Part shown: positions 8,483 through 16,649 of the stretch, in pieces
Numbering within the stretch: position 1 is the stretch's first letter
Layout: each line of letters starts with the position of its first letter
NCBI GenBank assembly: GCA_964483155.1
Contig: CAZAAC010000038.1
Coordinates: forward strand, 1 to 23,165
DNA length: 23,165 bases
Source: JAAYYM01 sp964483155
GTDB taxonomy: Bacteria; Bacillota; Clostridia; Lachnospirales; Lachnospiraceae
Reading direction: 5' to 3'
Notes under the pieces: model-generated
What the model was told of the DNA's origin: nothing
The model's input: only the letters and a program-made list of their open reading frames with translations
Databases searched by the model: none
Made by a program: the position numbers and the translations under genes

Positions 8483-10237
8483 ATGGACTTTATAATGGAT
8501 GAACTGAACTATCAAATTGATTTATTAAAAGCAATGAATAAAAAGATGACCGGAAATGAACGGATGCATAAAATGGTTTCCGAGATTTCCGGTAATGCTT
8601 ATTTTTATGAAAATTTTAAGAATAATACCATGGAACTGACTGGGTGCTGGGATAAATATGTGCTTGATATGGATTATTGCTCTTTTCATAAAGCTGACCT
8701 GATTTCTTTTATGCATGAAGATTATACAGATGAATTCAGGAAAAAAATCATTGAGATGGAAGAAAAAAGAGAAAAAGATGCATCAATGGATTTTATGACA
8801 TTAGATGGAAAAGCATGGATTGAATGCAAGGCATTAGTTCATTATGATGAATTAATGAAACCTGTCGAGAAAATCATCTGTTTTAAAGAAATAACAAAAG
8901 TCAAAGCACAGTATGAGGAATTAAAATATTTGGCATACTATGATTCACTTACAGGGCTGGCAAACCGGAATTATTTTGTAAAGCGTCTACGTGATATTTG
9001 TGAAAGAGCGATTGACGAAGGCGTTACTGTTGCACTTCTTTTTGTAGATATAGATGATTTCAAAAAAATTAATGATAGTTTAGGATTATTATTTGGCGAT
9101 GAGTTAGTACAGGATTTCGGGCTTTTTATTAAAGAATTGCAAAATGATAATATTATTGCTGGTAGATTTGGCAGTGATGTGTTTTGTATTGCCATTTATG
9201 CACCATATGGAACAAGAAGTGTTGAAATGATTTATAGACATATCAGAGACAGGTTACGAAAACCATTTATCCTAAGTAATAAAGCAGAAATTGTGTTTAG
9301 TGTTAGTGTGGGTGTTGCTGAATTCCCAGAAGCAGGGAATACTGCGCTGGAGTTAATAAAAAATGCAGAAATTGTTTTGTTTAAAGCAAAAGAACGTGGA
9401 AAGAATAATCTTCAATTTTTTGAAAGAGTTATATTAAATGAATTTATGGATAATATATCAATCGAGCAAAAATTAAAAAATGCGATTGATAATGAAGATT
9501 TTTTATTATATTATCAACCTCAATTTTTTGCAGAATCAGGAAAACTAAGAGGCATAGAAGCATTAATCAGATGGCCCGATGAGAATGGGAAATTTATAAG
9601 TCCAAGTGATTTTATACCTATTGCAGAGAAAAATGGCGCCATTATACCGATTGGCAACTGGGTGTTGAAAGAGGCAATAAAGGTATTTGCTTCTTGGACA
9701 GAAAAATATGATTATCCAGTTATTCTGTCAATCAATATTTCGGCAATTCAGTTAAAGAAAGACAACTTTACGGATCAATTACTTCATTTGATTAATTTGT
9801 ATGATATTAAACCGCAGTACATTGAGTTGGAAATAACAGAGAGTATTTTTATTGATAATTTTGAGGAAGTAATTGATAAGATGCGATCACTTCGGTTATT
9901 AGGAATAAGAGTGTCTCTAGATGATTTTGGCACTGGATTTTCATCATTGTCATATTTAAAGGATCTTCCGATTGATACTTTGAAAATCGACAAGTCATTT
10001 GTTGATACAGCTATTAAGGATAAATCTACAAATATTATTACGGAATCCGTGGTGACCATGGTGAAGCGGCTAGGACTTGAAACGGTTGCGGAGGGTGTTG
10101 AGACACAAGAACAATATGATTATTTGAAAAAAATCCAATGTGATAATATCCAAGGGTTTCTGACGGGTAAGCCGATGTCACGAACTGATATTGAAAAACT
10201 GATTTTACAACATGAAATGGAATCAACTGAAAAATGA
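8483..10237 (+). CDS. c-di-GMP phosphodiesterase: PAS-like, degenerate GGDEF, intact EAL
   Basis: This 584-residue soluble protein has an N-terminal PAS-like region (about 25-140, ending IICFKEITKVKAQYEEL), a GGDEF domain (about 150-315) and an EAL domain (about 325-575). The GGDEF fold is recognisable (YYDSLTGLANR, FVDIDDFKKIND), but the signature is GSDVF at 230-234, losing the second Gly and the Glu, so cyclase activity is unlikely. The EAL site is complete: E359-A360-L361, Asn in SINIS, EITES, D480-D481 in LDDFGTGFSS, Lys in KIDKSF, Glu in AEGVET and Gln in IQGFL. It should hydrolyse c-di-GMP. No good ribosome site precedes either candidate start (8483 or the in-frame ATG at 8495), so translation may depend on coupling to asd, whose stop is 16 bases away. 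Placement between amino-acid biosynthesis and amino-acid transport genes is notable. Confidence 0.9.
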   Translation: MDFIMDELNYQIDLLKAMNKKMTGNERMHKMVSEISGNAYFYENFKNNTMELTGCWDKYVLDMDYCSFHKADLISFMHEDYTDEFRKKIIEMEEKREKDASMDFMTLDGKAWIECKALVHYDELMKPVEKIICFKEITKVKAQYEELKYLAYYDSLTGLANRNYFVKRLRDICERAIDEGVTVALLFVDIDDFKKINDSLGLLFGDELVQDFGLFIKELQNDNIIAGRFGSDVFCIAIYAPYGTRSVEMIYRHIRDRLRKPFILSNKAEIVFSVSVGVAEFPEAGNTALELIKNAEIVLFKAKERGKNNLQFFERVILNEFMDNISIEQKLKNAIDNEDFLLYYQPQFFAESGKLRGIEALIRWPDENGKFISPSDFIPIAEKNGAIIPIGNWVLKEAIKVFASWTEKYDYPVILSINISAIQLKKDNFTDQLLHLINLYDIKPQYIELEITESIFIDNFEEVIDKMRSLRLLGIRVSLDDFGTGFSSLSYLKDLPIDTLKIDKSFVDTAIKDKSTNIITESVVTMVKRLGLETVAEGVETQEQYDYLKKIQCDNIQGFLTGKPMSRTDIEKLILQHEMESTEK

Positions 10238-10240
10238 GGT
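10236..10240 (+). promoter_or_regulatory. Ribosome site overlapping the upstream stop codon
   Basis: GAGGT overlaps the TGA stop (10235-10237) of the EAL gene and lies four bases before the ATG at 10245. It favours 10245 over the in-frame ATG at 10212 as the start of the ATPase and implies translational coupling. Confidence 0.6.
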
Positions 10241-10244
10241 TATC

Positions 10245-11612
10245 ATGTTATTAGGACGAAGTGCAGAACAGAAATACTTACAGAATTATTATGAAAAAGA
10301 GGGCAGTCAGCTAATTATATTATACGGCAAGAAAAATGTAGGTAAAACAGAGCTGATAAAAGAATTTTGCGTTGACAAGCCTTTTTCATATTATCTAGCA
10401 AAAACCTGTTCAGATGCGGAACAGATATTTCTTTGGAGCGGAGAATTGTCAGAAGATCGTATCGGCATGCCAGCTGTAGAACATAGAATGGATGCTATAT
10501 TCAATGCGATTACAGAAGTGAAATCTCCTAAAAGAGTCATTATAATTGATGAATTTCAAAATATTGTAAAGTCGTCAGATGTTTTCATGGACGAAGTGAT
10601 AAAATTGATTCATAATAGATGGAACAACCAACCCGTTATGATTGTTATGTGTAGTTCATCCATAGGCTGGGTGGAAAATGCAATGGTTTCAAAAATGGGT
10701 GAAAATGCATATGAGATAACAGGACTTTTAAAAATAAATGAGTTGAATTTCTTGGACTTAGTACGTAGATTTCCCAAATATACAATGGAACAATGTGTAG
10801 AGACATATGCTATACTGGGTGGTGTTCCAGGCTTGTGGAGATATTGGGATGATAACTATGATATCATGACAAATATTTGCAAGAATATTATTGCACAAGG
10901 TGCATTCTTAAATGAAGAGGGGAGTCGCTATATTGCTGAAGAATTAAGAGAAACAGGTGTGTATCACACTATTTTAGCAACGCTTGCTTCAGGGAAGCAT
11001 AAATTAAATGAGATTCATAATCATACAGGCTATAATAGAGCGAAAATCAGTGTTTATCTAAAGAATCTTATGGAATTGGGAATAGTTGAAAAAATATTCT
11101 CATATGATACGGCTGATAAAGACAATGCACAAAAGGGTATTTATAAAATATGTAATCATTATGTACATTTCTGGTTTCAATTTATTTTTCCACATTTATC
11201 TAAGATAATAATGATGGAGCCGAAAGAATTTTATCAAAAATATATTGTGCATTCACTTAGGGCATATACGGCACCATATTATACAAAAGTATGTTTTGAA
11301 TATTTAAATCTGATGAACCAGATGGGCAGATTACAATTTAAATTTGTAAAAAGTGGCCCATGGGTTGGAAAAGTAGGAACAATAGATATTGTTGCACAGG
11401 ATGAAGATGGTCATACACTTGCCGGTATGTGCAATTGGGAACGAAAACTAATGACATATGAGGATTACGAGTGGCTACTTTATTGCATAGAAAAAGCCAA
11501 GTTGGTAGTGGAATATTATTATCTATTTACAGTGGGAGGTTTTGACGAAAAACTAACGCTGGAAGCAAAAGTGAAGAAAAATATTGTATTAATCGATATT
11601 TCTCAATTATAA
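10245..11612 (+). CDS. AAA-family ATPase with winged helix and DUF234-like C-terminal domain
   Basis: The 455-residue protein belongs to the ATPase/DUF234 family common in archaea and anaerobic Firmicutes, whose role is not established. It has Walker A GKKNVGKT (28-35), Walker B VIIIDEF (98-104), a winged-helix region (about 237-290, including NEIHNHTGYNRAKISVYLKNL) and a C-terminal nuclease-like DUF234 region (about 305-455). In relatives that region carries IDIVA followed by a GECKW-type E-x-K. Here IDIVA (380-384) is present but the second half reads GMCNW (394-398), so both the Glu and the Lys of the presumed active site are replaced. The ATPase part looks intact. The ATG at 10245 is preferred because of the GAGGT site; the alternative at 10212 would add 11 residues overlapping the previous gene. 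It sits between the EAL gene (7 bases) and the ABC transporter (24 bases). Confidence 0.85.
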   Translation: MLLGRSAEQKYLQNYYEKEGSQLIILYGKKNVGKTELIKEFCVDKPFSYYLAKTCSDAEQIFLWSGELSEDRIGMPAVEHRMDAIFNAITEVKSPKRVIIIDEFQNIVKSSDVFMDEVIKLIHNRWNNQPVMIVMCSSSIGWVENAMVSKMGENAYEITGLLKINELNFLDLVRRFPKYTMEQCVETYAILGGVPGLWRYWDDNYDIMTNICKNIIAQGAFLNEEGSRYIAEELRETGVYHTILATLASGKHKLNEIHNHTGYNRAKISVYLKNLMELGIVEKIFSYDTADKDNAQKGIYKICNHYVHFWFQFIFPHLSKIIMMEPKEFYQKYIVHSLRAYTAPYYTKVCFEYLNLMNQMGRLQFKFVKSGPWVGKVGTIDIVAQDEDGHTLAGMCNWERKLMTYEDYEWLLYCIEKAKLVVEYYYLFTVGGFDEKLTLEAKVKKNIVLIDISQL

Positions 11613-11636
11613 TTATTTTCTGGGAGGAAAAGAAAC

Positions 11637-12371
11637 ATGAAAAAATTTATGGTAGCAGTAATGGTATTGACAAGCATGCTTTCATTAGCAGGCTGTGCAG
11701 GAAAAAGTAGTAGTGACACACTTGTAATGGCAACAAATGCGGAGTTTCCGCCATATGAATATTATGAGGGTGATGAAGTAGTGGGTATTGATGCTGAAAT
11801 TGCAGCAGCGCTTGCAGAAGAACTAGGAATGAAGCTAAAGATTGAAGATATGGCTTTTGATTCTATTATTGCCGCAGTGCAATCAGGAAAAGCAGATATC
11901 GGTGTTGCGGGAATGACGGTAAACGAAGATAGACTGAAAAATGTAAGCTTTTCAACACCTTATACGCAGGCAGCACAGGTTATAATTGTAAAGGATGGTA
12001 GTCCTGTTGCAACACCAGACGATTTGACAGGTAAAAAGGTAGGCGTTCAACTTGGGACAACAGGAGACATTTATGCGGGGGATATCGCAGATGCAACAAT
12101 TGAAAGATATAATAAAGGATTTGAAGCTATCCAGGCTTTGTTACAAGATAAGGTTGATGCCGTTATTATAGATCGTGAACCAGCAAAGGTTTTTGTTGAA
12201 CAAAACGAAGGGTTATCCATTATTGATGAAGAATTTACAGTTGAAGATTATGCAATTGCAATCAACAAGGATAATGAAGAATTGCTAAATAAAATCAATG
12301 ATGCACTTGCAAAAATGGAAGAGTCAGGAAAGCTACAGGAAATCATTGATAAATATATTGTAGCAAAATAA
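11637..12371 (+). CDS. Polar amino-acid ABC transporter, substrate-binding lipoprotein
   Basis: This 244-residue extracellular binding protein of the SBP_bac_3 family delivers an amino acid to the permease encoded next. It has a lipoprotein signal peptide with lipobox LAGC and predicted lipidated C20. The ligand-binding landmarks are N-terminal TNAEFPPYEYYEGDEVVGID, R99 in TVNEDRLKNVSFS (expected to hold the substrate carboxylate) and D179 in VIIDREPA (expected to hold the amino group). These indicate an alpha-amino acid ligand but not which one; glutamine, arginine and cystine binders all look alike at this level. GGGAGG (11622-11627) precedes the ATG. The context with argH suggests arginine or another basic amino acid, but this is only inference. 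Confidence 0.93.
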   Translation: MKKFMVAVMVLTSMLSLAGCAGKSSSDTLVMATNAEFPPYEYYEGDEVVGIDAEIAAALAEELGMKLKIEDMAFDSIIAAVQSGKADIGVAGMTVNEDRLKNVSFSTPYTQAAQVIIVKDGSPVATPDDLTGKKVGVQLGTTGDIYAGDIADATIERYNKGFEAIQALLQDKVDAVIIDREPAKVFVEQNEGLSIIDEEFTVEDYAIAINKDNEELLNKINDALAKMEESGKLQEIIDKYIVAK

Positions 12372-12384
12372 TCTGGAGATTACT

Positions 12385-13074
12385 ATGAATCAATTAATAG
12401 AACGATTTTATTTGAATTTTATAAAAGAGGACCGATATCACTATATACTAAGCGGTCTCGGCGTAACTTTGACCATCACATTTTTTGCGGTGGTCATTGG
12501 TATTGTCCTGGGATTTATCGTGGCAGTGATTCGTTCTGCATATGATAAAACAGGAAAGGGTATTATTCTGAATGCACTCTGCAATATTTATTTAACAGTC
12601 ATACGCGGGACACCTGTGGTGCTACAATTATTAATTACCTATTTCATAATATTTTCTGCTGTGGATGTGAATAAAGTATTTGTAGCTATTATTGCATTTG
12701 GAATTAATTCTGGCGCATATGTGGCTGAGATTATAAGGAGTGGTATTATGTCTGTAGATAATGGACAGTTTGAGGCGGGAAGAAGTCTCGGCTTTACATA
12801 TTCTCAGACTATGATCTACTTTATTTTACCGCAGGCATTTAAAAATGTATTACCTGCACTTGGAAATGAATTTATTGTACTCTTGAAAGAGACATCTGTA
12901 GCAGGTTATATCGCGTTGCAGGATTTGACGAAAGGTGCTGATGTTATCAGGAGCCGTACATTTGATGCATTTATGCCACTAATGGCTGTTGCCGCAATCT
13001 ATCTTGGTATGGTCATGCTGTTTGATAAAGGTGTAAAATGTCTGGAAAGGAGGCTTCGTAATAGTGATCACTGA
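12385..13074 (+). CDS. Polar amino-acid ABC transporter, permease
   Basis: This 229-residue inner-membrane permease of the HisM/GlnP type has about five membrane segments, the first around residues 22-48. Its conserved cytoplasmic EAA loop (EAGRSLGF, about 130-137, then YFILPQAF) docks the ATPase. The RGTPVVLQLL block (74-83) is typical of the family. Only one permease gene is present, so the transporter is expected to use a homodimer. TGGAGAT just upstream of the ATG serves as ribosome site. The start is 13 bases after the binding-protein stop, and the last 11 bases overlap the start of the ATPase gene, indicating coupling. Confidence 0.95.
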   Translation: MNQLIERFYLNFIKEDRYHYILSGLGVTLTITFFAVVIGIVLGFIVAVIRSAYDKTGKGIILNALCNIYLTVIRGTPVVLQLLITYFIIFSAVDVNKVFVAIIAFGINSGAYVAEIIRSGIMSVDNGQFEAGRSLGFTYSQTMIYFILPQAFKNVLPALGNEFIVLLKETSVAGYIALQDLTKGADVIRSRTFDAFMPLMAVAAIYLGMVMLFDKGVKCLERRLRNSDH

Positions 13075-13813
13075 AAAGGAACAAAAGCCATTAATTGAAG
13101 TGAGAGATCTCAAAAAACATTTTGGTGATTTGCTTGCGCTTGATGGAATTACAACTAATTTTTATGAAGGTGATGTAGCTTTTATCGTTGGACCATCTGG
13201 CTCAGGTAAAAGTACACTTCTTCGATGCCTTAACAGACTTGAAGAGCCAACAGATGGAACTATCTTATTTGAAGGAATCGATATATGTAATTCTAAAAGC
13301 AATATTGATTTACAGCGTCAGAAAATGGGAATGGTGTTTCAGCATTTCAATTTATTTCCGCATATGACAGTCATGAGAAATCTAACCATTGGCCCCATGA
13401 AATTACAGCAATTATCAAAAGAAGAGGCTGAGGCGAAAGCAATGGTCTTGCTTAAGAGAGTAGACTTAGCAGAACGATATGATGCATATCCTAGCCAGCT
13501 ATCGGGAGGGCAGAAGCAGAGAATTGCAATTGTACGTTCTTTATGTATGAATCCTGATGTAATGCTTTTTGATGAGCCAACATCTGCTCTCGATCCAGAA
13601 ATGGTTGGAGAGGTTCTTACTGTCATGCGTGACCTTGCTGAAAATAAAATGACAATGTTAGTTGTGACACATGAAATGAATTTTGCCAAGGAAGTTGCAA
13701 ATAGAGTGCTATTTATGGCAGATGGGCAGATCATAGAAGAAAATAGTCCAAAAGATTTTTTTGAAAATCCTAAAAGTGAAAGATTACAAAGTTTCTTAGG
13801 AAAAGTGTTGTAA
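13064..13813 (+). CDS. Polar amino-acid ABC transporter, ATP-binding subunit (GlnQ type)
   Basis: This 249-residue cytoplasmic ATPase powers the transporter formed with the two preceding genes. It has Walker A GPSGSGKST (43-51), Q-loop Q93 in VFQHFNLF, ABC signature LSGGQ (146-150), Walker B VMLFDE (166-171) with the catalytic glutamate, D-loop SALD and switch histidine H203 in VTHEM. The start codon is GTG at 13064, supported by AAAGGAGG (13046-13053) ten bases upstream, and it overlaps the permease stop by 11 bases. All catalytic motifs are intact. GlnQ, ArtP, HisP and TcyN cannot be told apart from this sequence, so no symbol is given. Confidence 0.96.
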   Translation: MITEKEQKPLIEVRDLKKHFGDLLALDGITTNFYEGDVAFIVGPSGSGKSTLLRCLNRLEEPTDGTILFEGIDICNSKSNIDLQRQKMGMVFQHFNLFPHMTVMRNLTIGPMKLQQLSKEEAEAKAMVLLKRVDLAERYDAYPSQLSGGQKQRIAIVRSLCMNPDVMLFDEPTSALDPEMVGEVLTVMRDLAENKMTMLVVTHEMNFAKEVANRVLFMADGQIIEENSPKDFFENPKSERLQSFLGKVL

Positions 13814-13831
13814 TAGGGAGTAAATTAATAC

Positions 13832-15853
13832 ATGCCCAAAACAATATATATAGCAGAAAAGCCAAGTGTCGCTAGGGAATTTGCAAAGGCACTTAAATTA
13901 AATATGAAGAACTGTGATGGATATATGGAATCGGAGGAGGTCATAGTCACATGGTGCGTTGGTCACCTTGTGACTATGAGCTATCCCGATGCTTATGATA
14001 TAAAATTTAAAAAGTGGAGCTTTACAACACTTCCCTTTTTACCAGAGATTTATAAGTATGAGGTCATTCCATCCGCCAAAAAACAATATGATATTGTTTG
14101 CTATCTGCTAAACAGAAGTGATGTTAATACAATATATGTTTGTACCGATTCGGGACGTGAAGGTGAGTATATCTATCGACTTGTTGAAAAACAGGCAAAT
14201 GTAACAGGGAAAGAACGCAAGCGTGTATGGATTGATTCTCAGACGGAAGAAGAAATATTGCGTGGGATAAGAGAAGCAAAAAAATTAGAAGAATATGACA
14301 ATCTATCAGATGCCGCTTTTCTAAGGGCAAAAGAAGACTATCTAATGGGAATTAATTTTTCAAGAGTGTTAACTTTAAAATATGGTACCGCCATGTCTGA
14401 TTTTTTGAAATTAAAGTATGCTGTTGTTTCTGTTGGACGTGTCATGACATGTGTTTTAGGTATGGTAGTGAAAAGAGAGAGAGACATTCGAGAATTTGTA
14501 AAAACACCATTTTTCAGAGTACTGGCTAATCTAAAATTACAAACAGTGGAAGGTACCTTTGAAGCAGAGTGGAAAGCAGTAGAGGGCTCAAGATACTATC
14601 AATCGCCTCTATTGTATAAAGAAAATGGTTTTAAAGAGAAAAACGATGCAGAGTCGCTCATAAATTTTCTGCGTGAAGCAAACCCATTTAAAGCGATTGT
14701 CCAGGCAATGGAAAAGAAAAAAGAAAATAAAAATGCACCGCTTTTATATAATCTTGCAGAACTACAAAATGATTGTTCAAAGTATTTCAAAATAAGCCCC
14801 GACGAAACACTTCGTATCGTACAAGAATTGTATGAGAAGAAGGCGGTTACTTATCCGCGTACAGATGCAAGAGTTTTATCAACAGCTGTTTCTAAAGAAA
14901 TAGCAAAAAATATAACGGGACTTTGCAATTATAATGTTTTAGGTGAATTTGCCAAGGAAATATTGCAGGAGGGCACCTATAAAGGAATTGCAAAAACAAG
15001 GTATGTAAATGATAAACAGATTACAGATCATTATGCCATTATACCAACAGGACAAGGACTCGGGGCAATAAAAAACCTCACTGATATTGCCAGCAATGTT
15101 TATGAAATGATTGCACGCAGATTTTTAAGTATATTTTACCCTGCTGCTGTTTATCAAAAGTCTGCAATTACCGTTATGATTAATGGTGAGAGCTTTCAAG
15201 CTAATTTCAGGGTTTTGTTGAGTGAAGGTTATATGAAGGTCTCGCGATTCTCATTTGGTGATAAAAAGGTCGAGAGCGAAGAAAATCCTGAAAATACAGA
15301 AAATAAAGAAACTAATTTTGATCCATCTTTTTTATCTGCTTTACAAAAGTTAAAGAAAGGCGATTTCATAGAAATTGCGGATTTGTTTGTGAAAGAGGGA
15401 GAAACATCTCCACCAAAACGTTATTCATCGGGATCAATCATACTTGCAATGGAAAATGCAGGGCAGTTGATTGAGGATGAGGAGCTTAGAGCACAAATGA
15501 AAGGGAGCGGAATTGGAACCTCCGCGACAAGAGCTGAAATATTAAAGAAACTTGTCGGGAATAAATATTTATCCCTCAATAAAAAAACGCAGATCATTAC
15601 ACCCGCACTTATGGGGGAGATGATTTATGATGTCGTGGAAGCTTCCATCAAACAACTTCTAAATCCAGAGTTGACTGCAAGTTGGGAAAAGGGTCTGACG
15701 GGCGTAGCTGAAGGAAAAATAAGTGCAGAAGAGTATATGACGAAATTAAATGCATATGTAGCGAGAAGAACAGATGCCGTTAAGGAACTGAATAATCAGA
15801 CCACATTACGTCAAATGTTTCAAAAGTCTGCCATATATTATAAAAAATCATAG
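13832..15853 (+). CDS. topB: DNA topoisomerase III (type IA)
   Basis: The enzyme relaxes and decatenates DNA by passing one strand through a transient single-strand break. The 673-residue protein begins with a Toprim domain (IYIAEKPSVAREFA, with TDSGREGE at 105-112 providing the metal-binding acids; the SGREGE form is like other Firmicute TopB proteins). It continues through VSVGRVMT and the active-site tyrosine Y341 in VTYPRTDARV to GIGTSATRAEIL near residue 560. No C-terminal cysteine zinc fingers are present. The length is within the family range. AGGGAG (13815-13820) lies 11 bases before the ATG. The gene follows the ABC ATPase by 18 bases and precedes an acyltransferase by 12. TopB is often carried on mobile elements in Firmicutes, but no other mobile-element gene is nearby and the collinear metabolic neighbours suggest a chromosomal copy. 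Confidence 0.95.
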   Translation: MPKTIYIAEKPSVAREFAKALKLNMKNCDGYMESEEVIVTWCVGHLVTMSYPDAYDIKFKKWSFTTLPFLPEIYKYEVIPSAKKQYDIVCYLLNRSDVNTIYVCTDSGREGEYIYRLVEKQANVTGKERKRVWIDSQTEEEILRGIREAKKLEEYDNLSDAAFLRAKEDYLMGINFSRVLTLKYGTAMSDFLKLKYAVVSVGRVMTCVLGMVVKRERDIREFVKTPFFRVLANLKLQTVEGTFEAEWKAVEGSRYYQSPLLYKENGFKEKNDAESLINFLREANPFKAIVQAMEKKKENKNAPLLYNLAELQNDCSKYFKISPDETLRIVQELYEKKAVTYPRTDARVLSTAVSKEIAKNITGLCNYNVLGEFAKEILQEGTYKGIAKTRYVNDKQITDHYAIIPTGQGLGAIKNLTDIASNVYEMIARRFLSIFYPAAVYQKSAITVMINGESFQANFRVLLSEGYMKVSRFSFGDKKVESEENPENTENKETNFDPSFLSALQKLKKGDFIEIADLFVKEGETSPPKRYSSGSIILAMENAGQLIEDEELRAQMKGSGIGTSATRAEILKKLVGNKYLSLNKKTQIITPALMGEMIYDVVEASIKQLLNPELTASWEKGLTGVAEGKISAEEYMTKLNAYVARRTDAVKELNNQTTLRQMFQKSAIYYKKS

Positions 15854-15865
15854 AGGAGATCACAT

Positions 15866-16534
15866 ATGTCTGAAAAATTAATGGTTAAGAACCTATTCAA
15901 TCTAGAGGAAACAATCGCATCGAAATTATTTGATGATATTGATTATCCTTGGGAGGTGTTACCCCGCATCAGTAAGTTTATATTAGAATTAGGTGCAACA
16001 CTGAGCAGTGAGGATTATGATAAAATCGATGAAAATATTTGGATTGCCAAAAGCGCTAAGGTAGCTAAAACAGCATCTATTGATGGCCCAACCATAATTG
16101 GGAAGAATGCTGAAATACGTCATTGCGCATTTATACGTGGGAATGCAATTGTTGGCGAAGGTGCTGTGGTTGGGAACTCAACAGAACTGAAAAATGTAGT
16201 ATTATTTAATAAAGTGCAGGTGCCGCATTATAATTATGTTGGAGATTCCATCCTTGGATATAAAGCACATATGGGAGCTGGTTCCATCACTTCTAATGTG
16301 AAAGCTGATAAAACACTAGTGGTAGTTAAAGGGGATGATGCGTTTATAGAAACAGGACTCAAGAAGTTTGGTGCTATGTTGGGGGATGAGGCTGAAGTTG
16401 GCTGTAACGCAGTATTGAATCCAGGGACAGTAATTGGTAGACATTCTAATATATACCCAACTTCTATGGTGCGTGGTTATATAGCTGAAAACAGCATTTA
16501 TAAAAAACAGGGAGAAATCGCAGAAAAGATTTAA
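15866..16534 (+). CDS. GlmU-like left-handed beta-helix acyltransferase, no nucleotidyltransferase domain
   Basis: This 222-residue protein has an N-terminal helical lead (1-50) and then hexapeptide-type repeats (from about 55: IWIAKSAKVAKTASIDGPTI and onward) forming a left-handed beta-helix. The block at 121-144 (HYNYVGDSILGYKAHMGAGS then ITSN) matches the acetyltransferase active site of GlmU, with H121 at the catalytic histidine position and N144 at the second active-site position. The N-terminal uridylyltransferase half of GlmU is absent, so the common label UDP-GlcNAc pyrophosphorylase would mislead. A sugar or amino-sugar acetyltransferase is the best guess; the acceptor is unknown. 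GAGGAGAT precedes the ATG. It is the last gene of the cluster that starts with argH, and no strong terminator follows it. Confidence 0.85.
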   Translation: MSEKLMVKNLFNLEETIASKLFDDIDYPWEVLPRISKFILELGATLSSEDYDKIDENIWIAKSAKVAKTASIDGPTIIGKNAEIRHCAFIRGNAIVGEGAVVGNSTELKNVVLFNKVQVPHYNYVGDSILGYKAHMGAGSITSNVKADKTLVVVKGDDAFIETGLKKFGAMLGDEAEVGCNAVLNPGTVIGRHSNIYPTSMVRGYIAENSIYKKQGEIAEKI

Positions 16535-16601
16535 GAAAAAAATATGAAAAACGACTGGATTTTTCAGTGGCTTTATGAGAGAATGATAGATGCAATTTTA
16601 A

Positions 16602-16630
16602 TTGTATTTCATTGTAGTAAAAAATATAGT
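16602..16630 (+). promoter_or_regulatory. Possible promoter of the NifU-like/GGGtGRT pair
   Basis: TTGTAT (16602-16607), a 17-base spacer and TATAGT (16625-16630). If used, transcription would begin near 16637, inside or at the edge of the AAAGGAG ribosome site (16636-16642), giving an unusually short leader. The pair may instead be read from the upstream operon, since no convincing terminator lies in 16535-16600. Confidence 0.4.
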
Positions 16631-16649
16631 TTTTGAAAGGAGTTTTCGC

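Noticed and set aside
13339..13734. Long open frame on the minus strand opposite the ABC ATPase gene
   Set aside because: It lies fully inside a gene with all ATPase motifs intact, has no ribosome site or promoter, and encodes nothing recognisable.
13832..15853. topB as evidence for an integrative conjugative element
   Set aside because: No relaxase, type IV secretion or integrase gene is present, and the spacing and orientation fit the surrounding metabolic genes.
16545..16566. Hairpin TGAAAAA/TTTTTCA after the acyltransferase gene as a terminator
   Set aside because: It is only seven A-T-rich pairs and is followed by GTGGC rather than a T tract, too weak to call.
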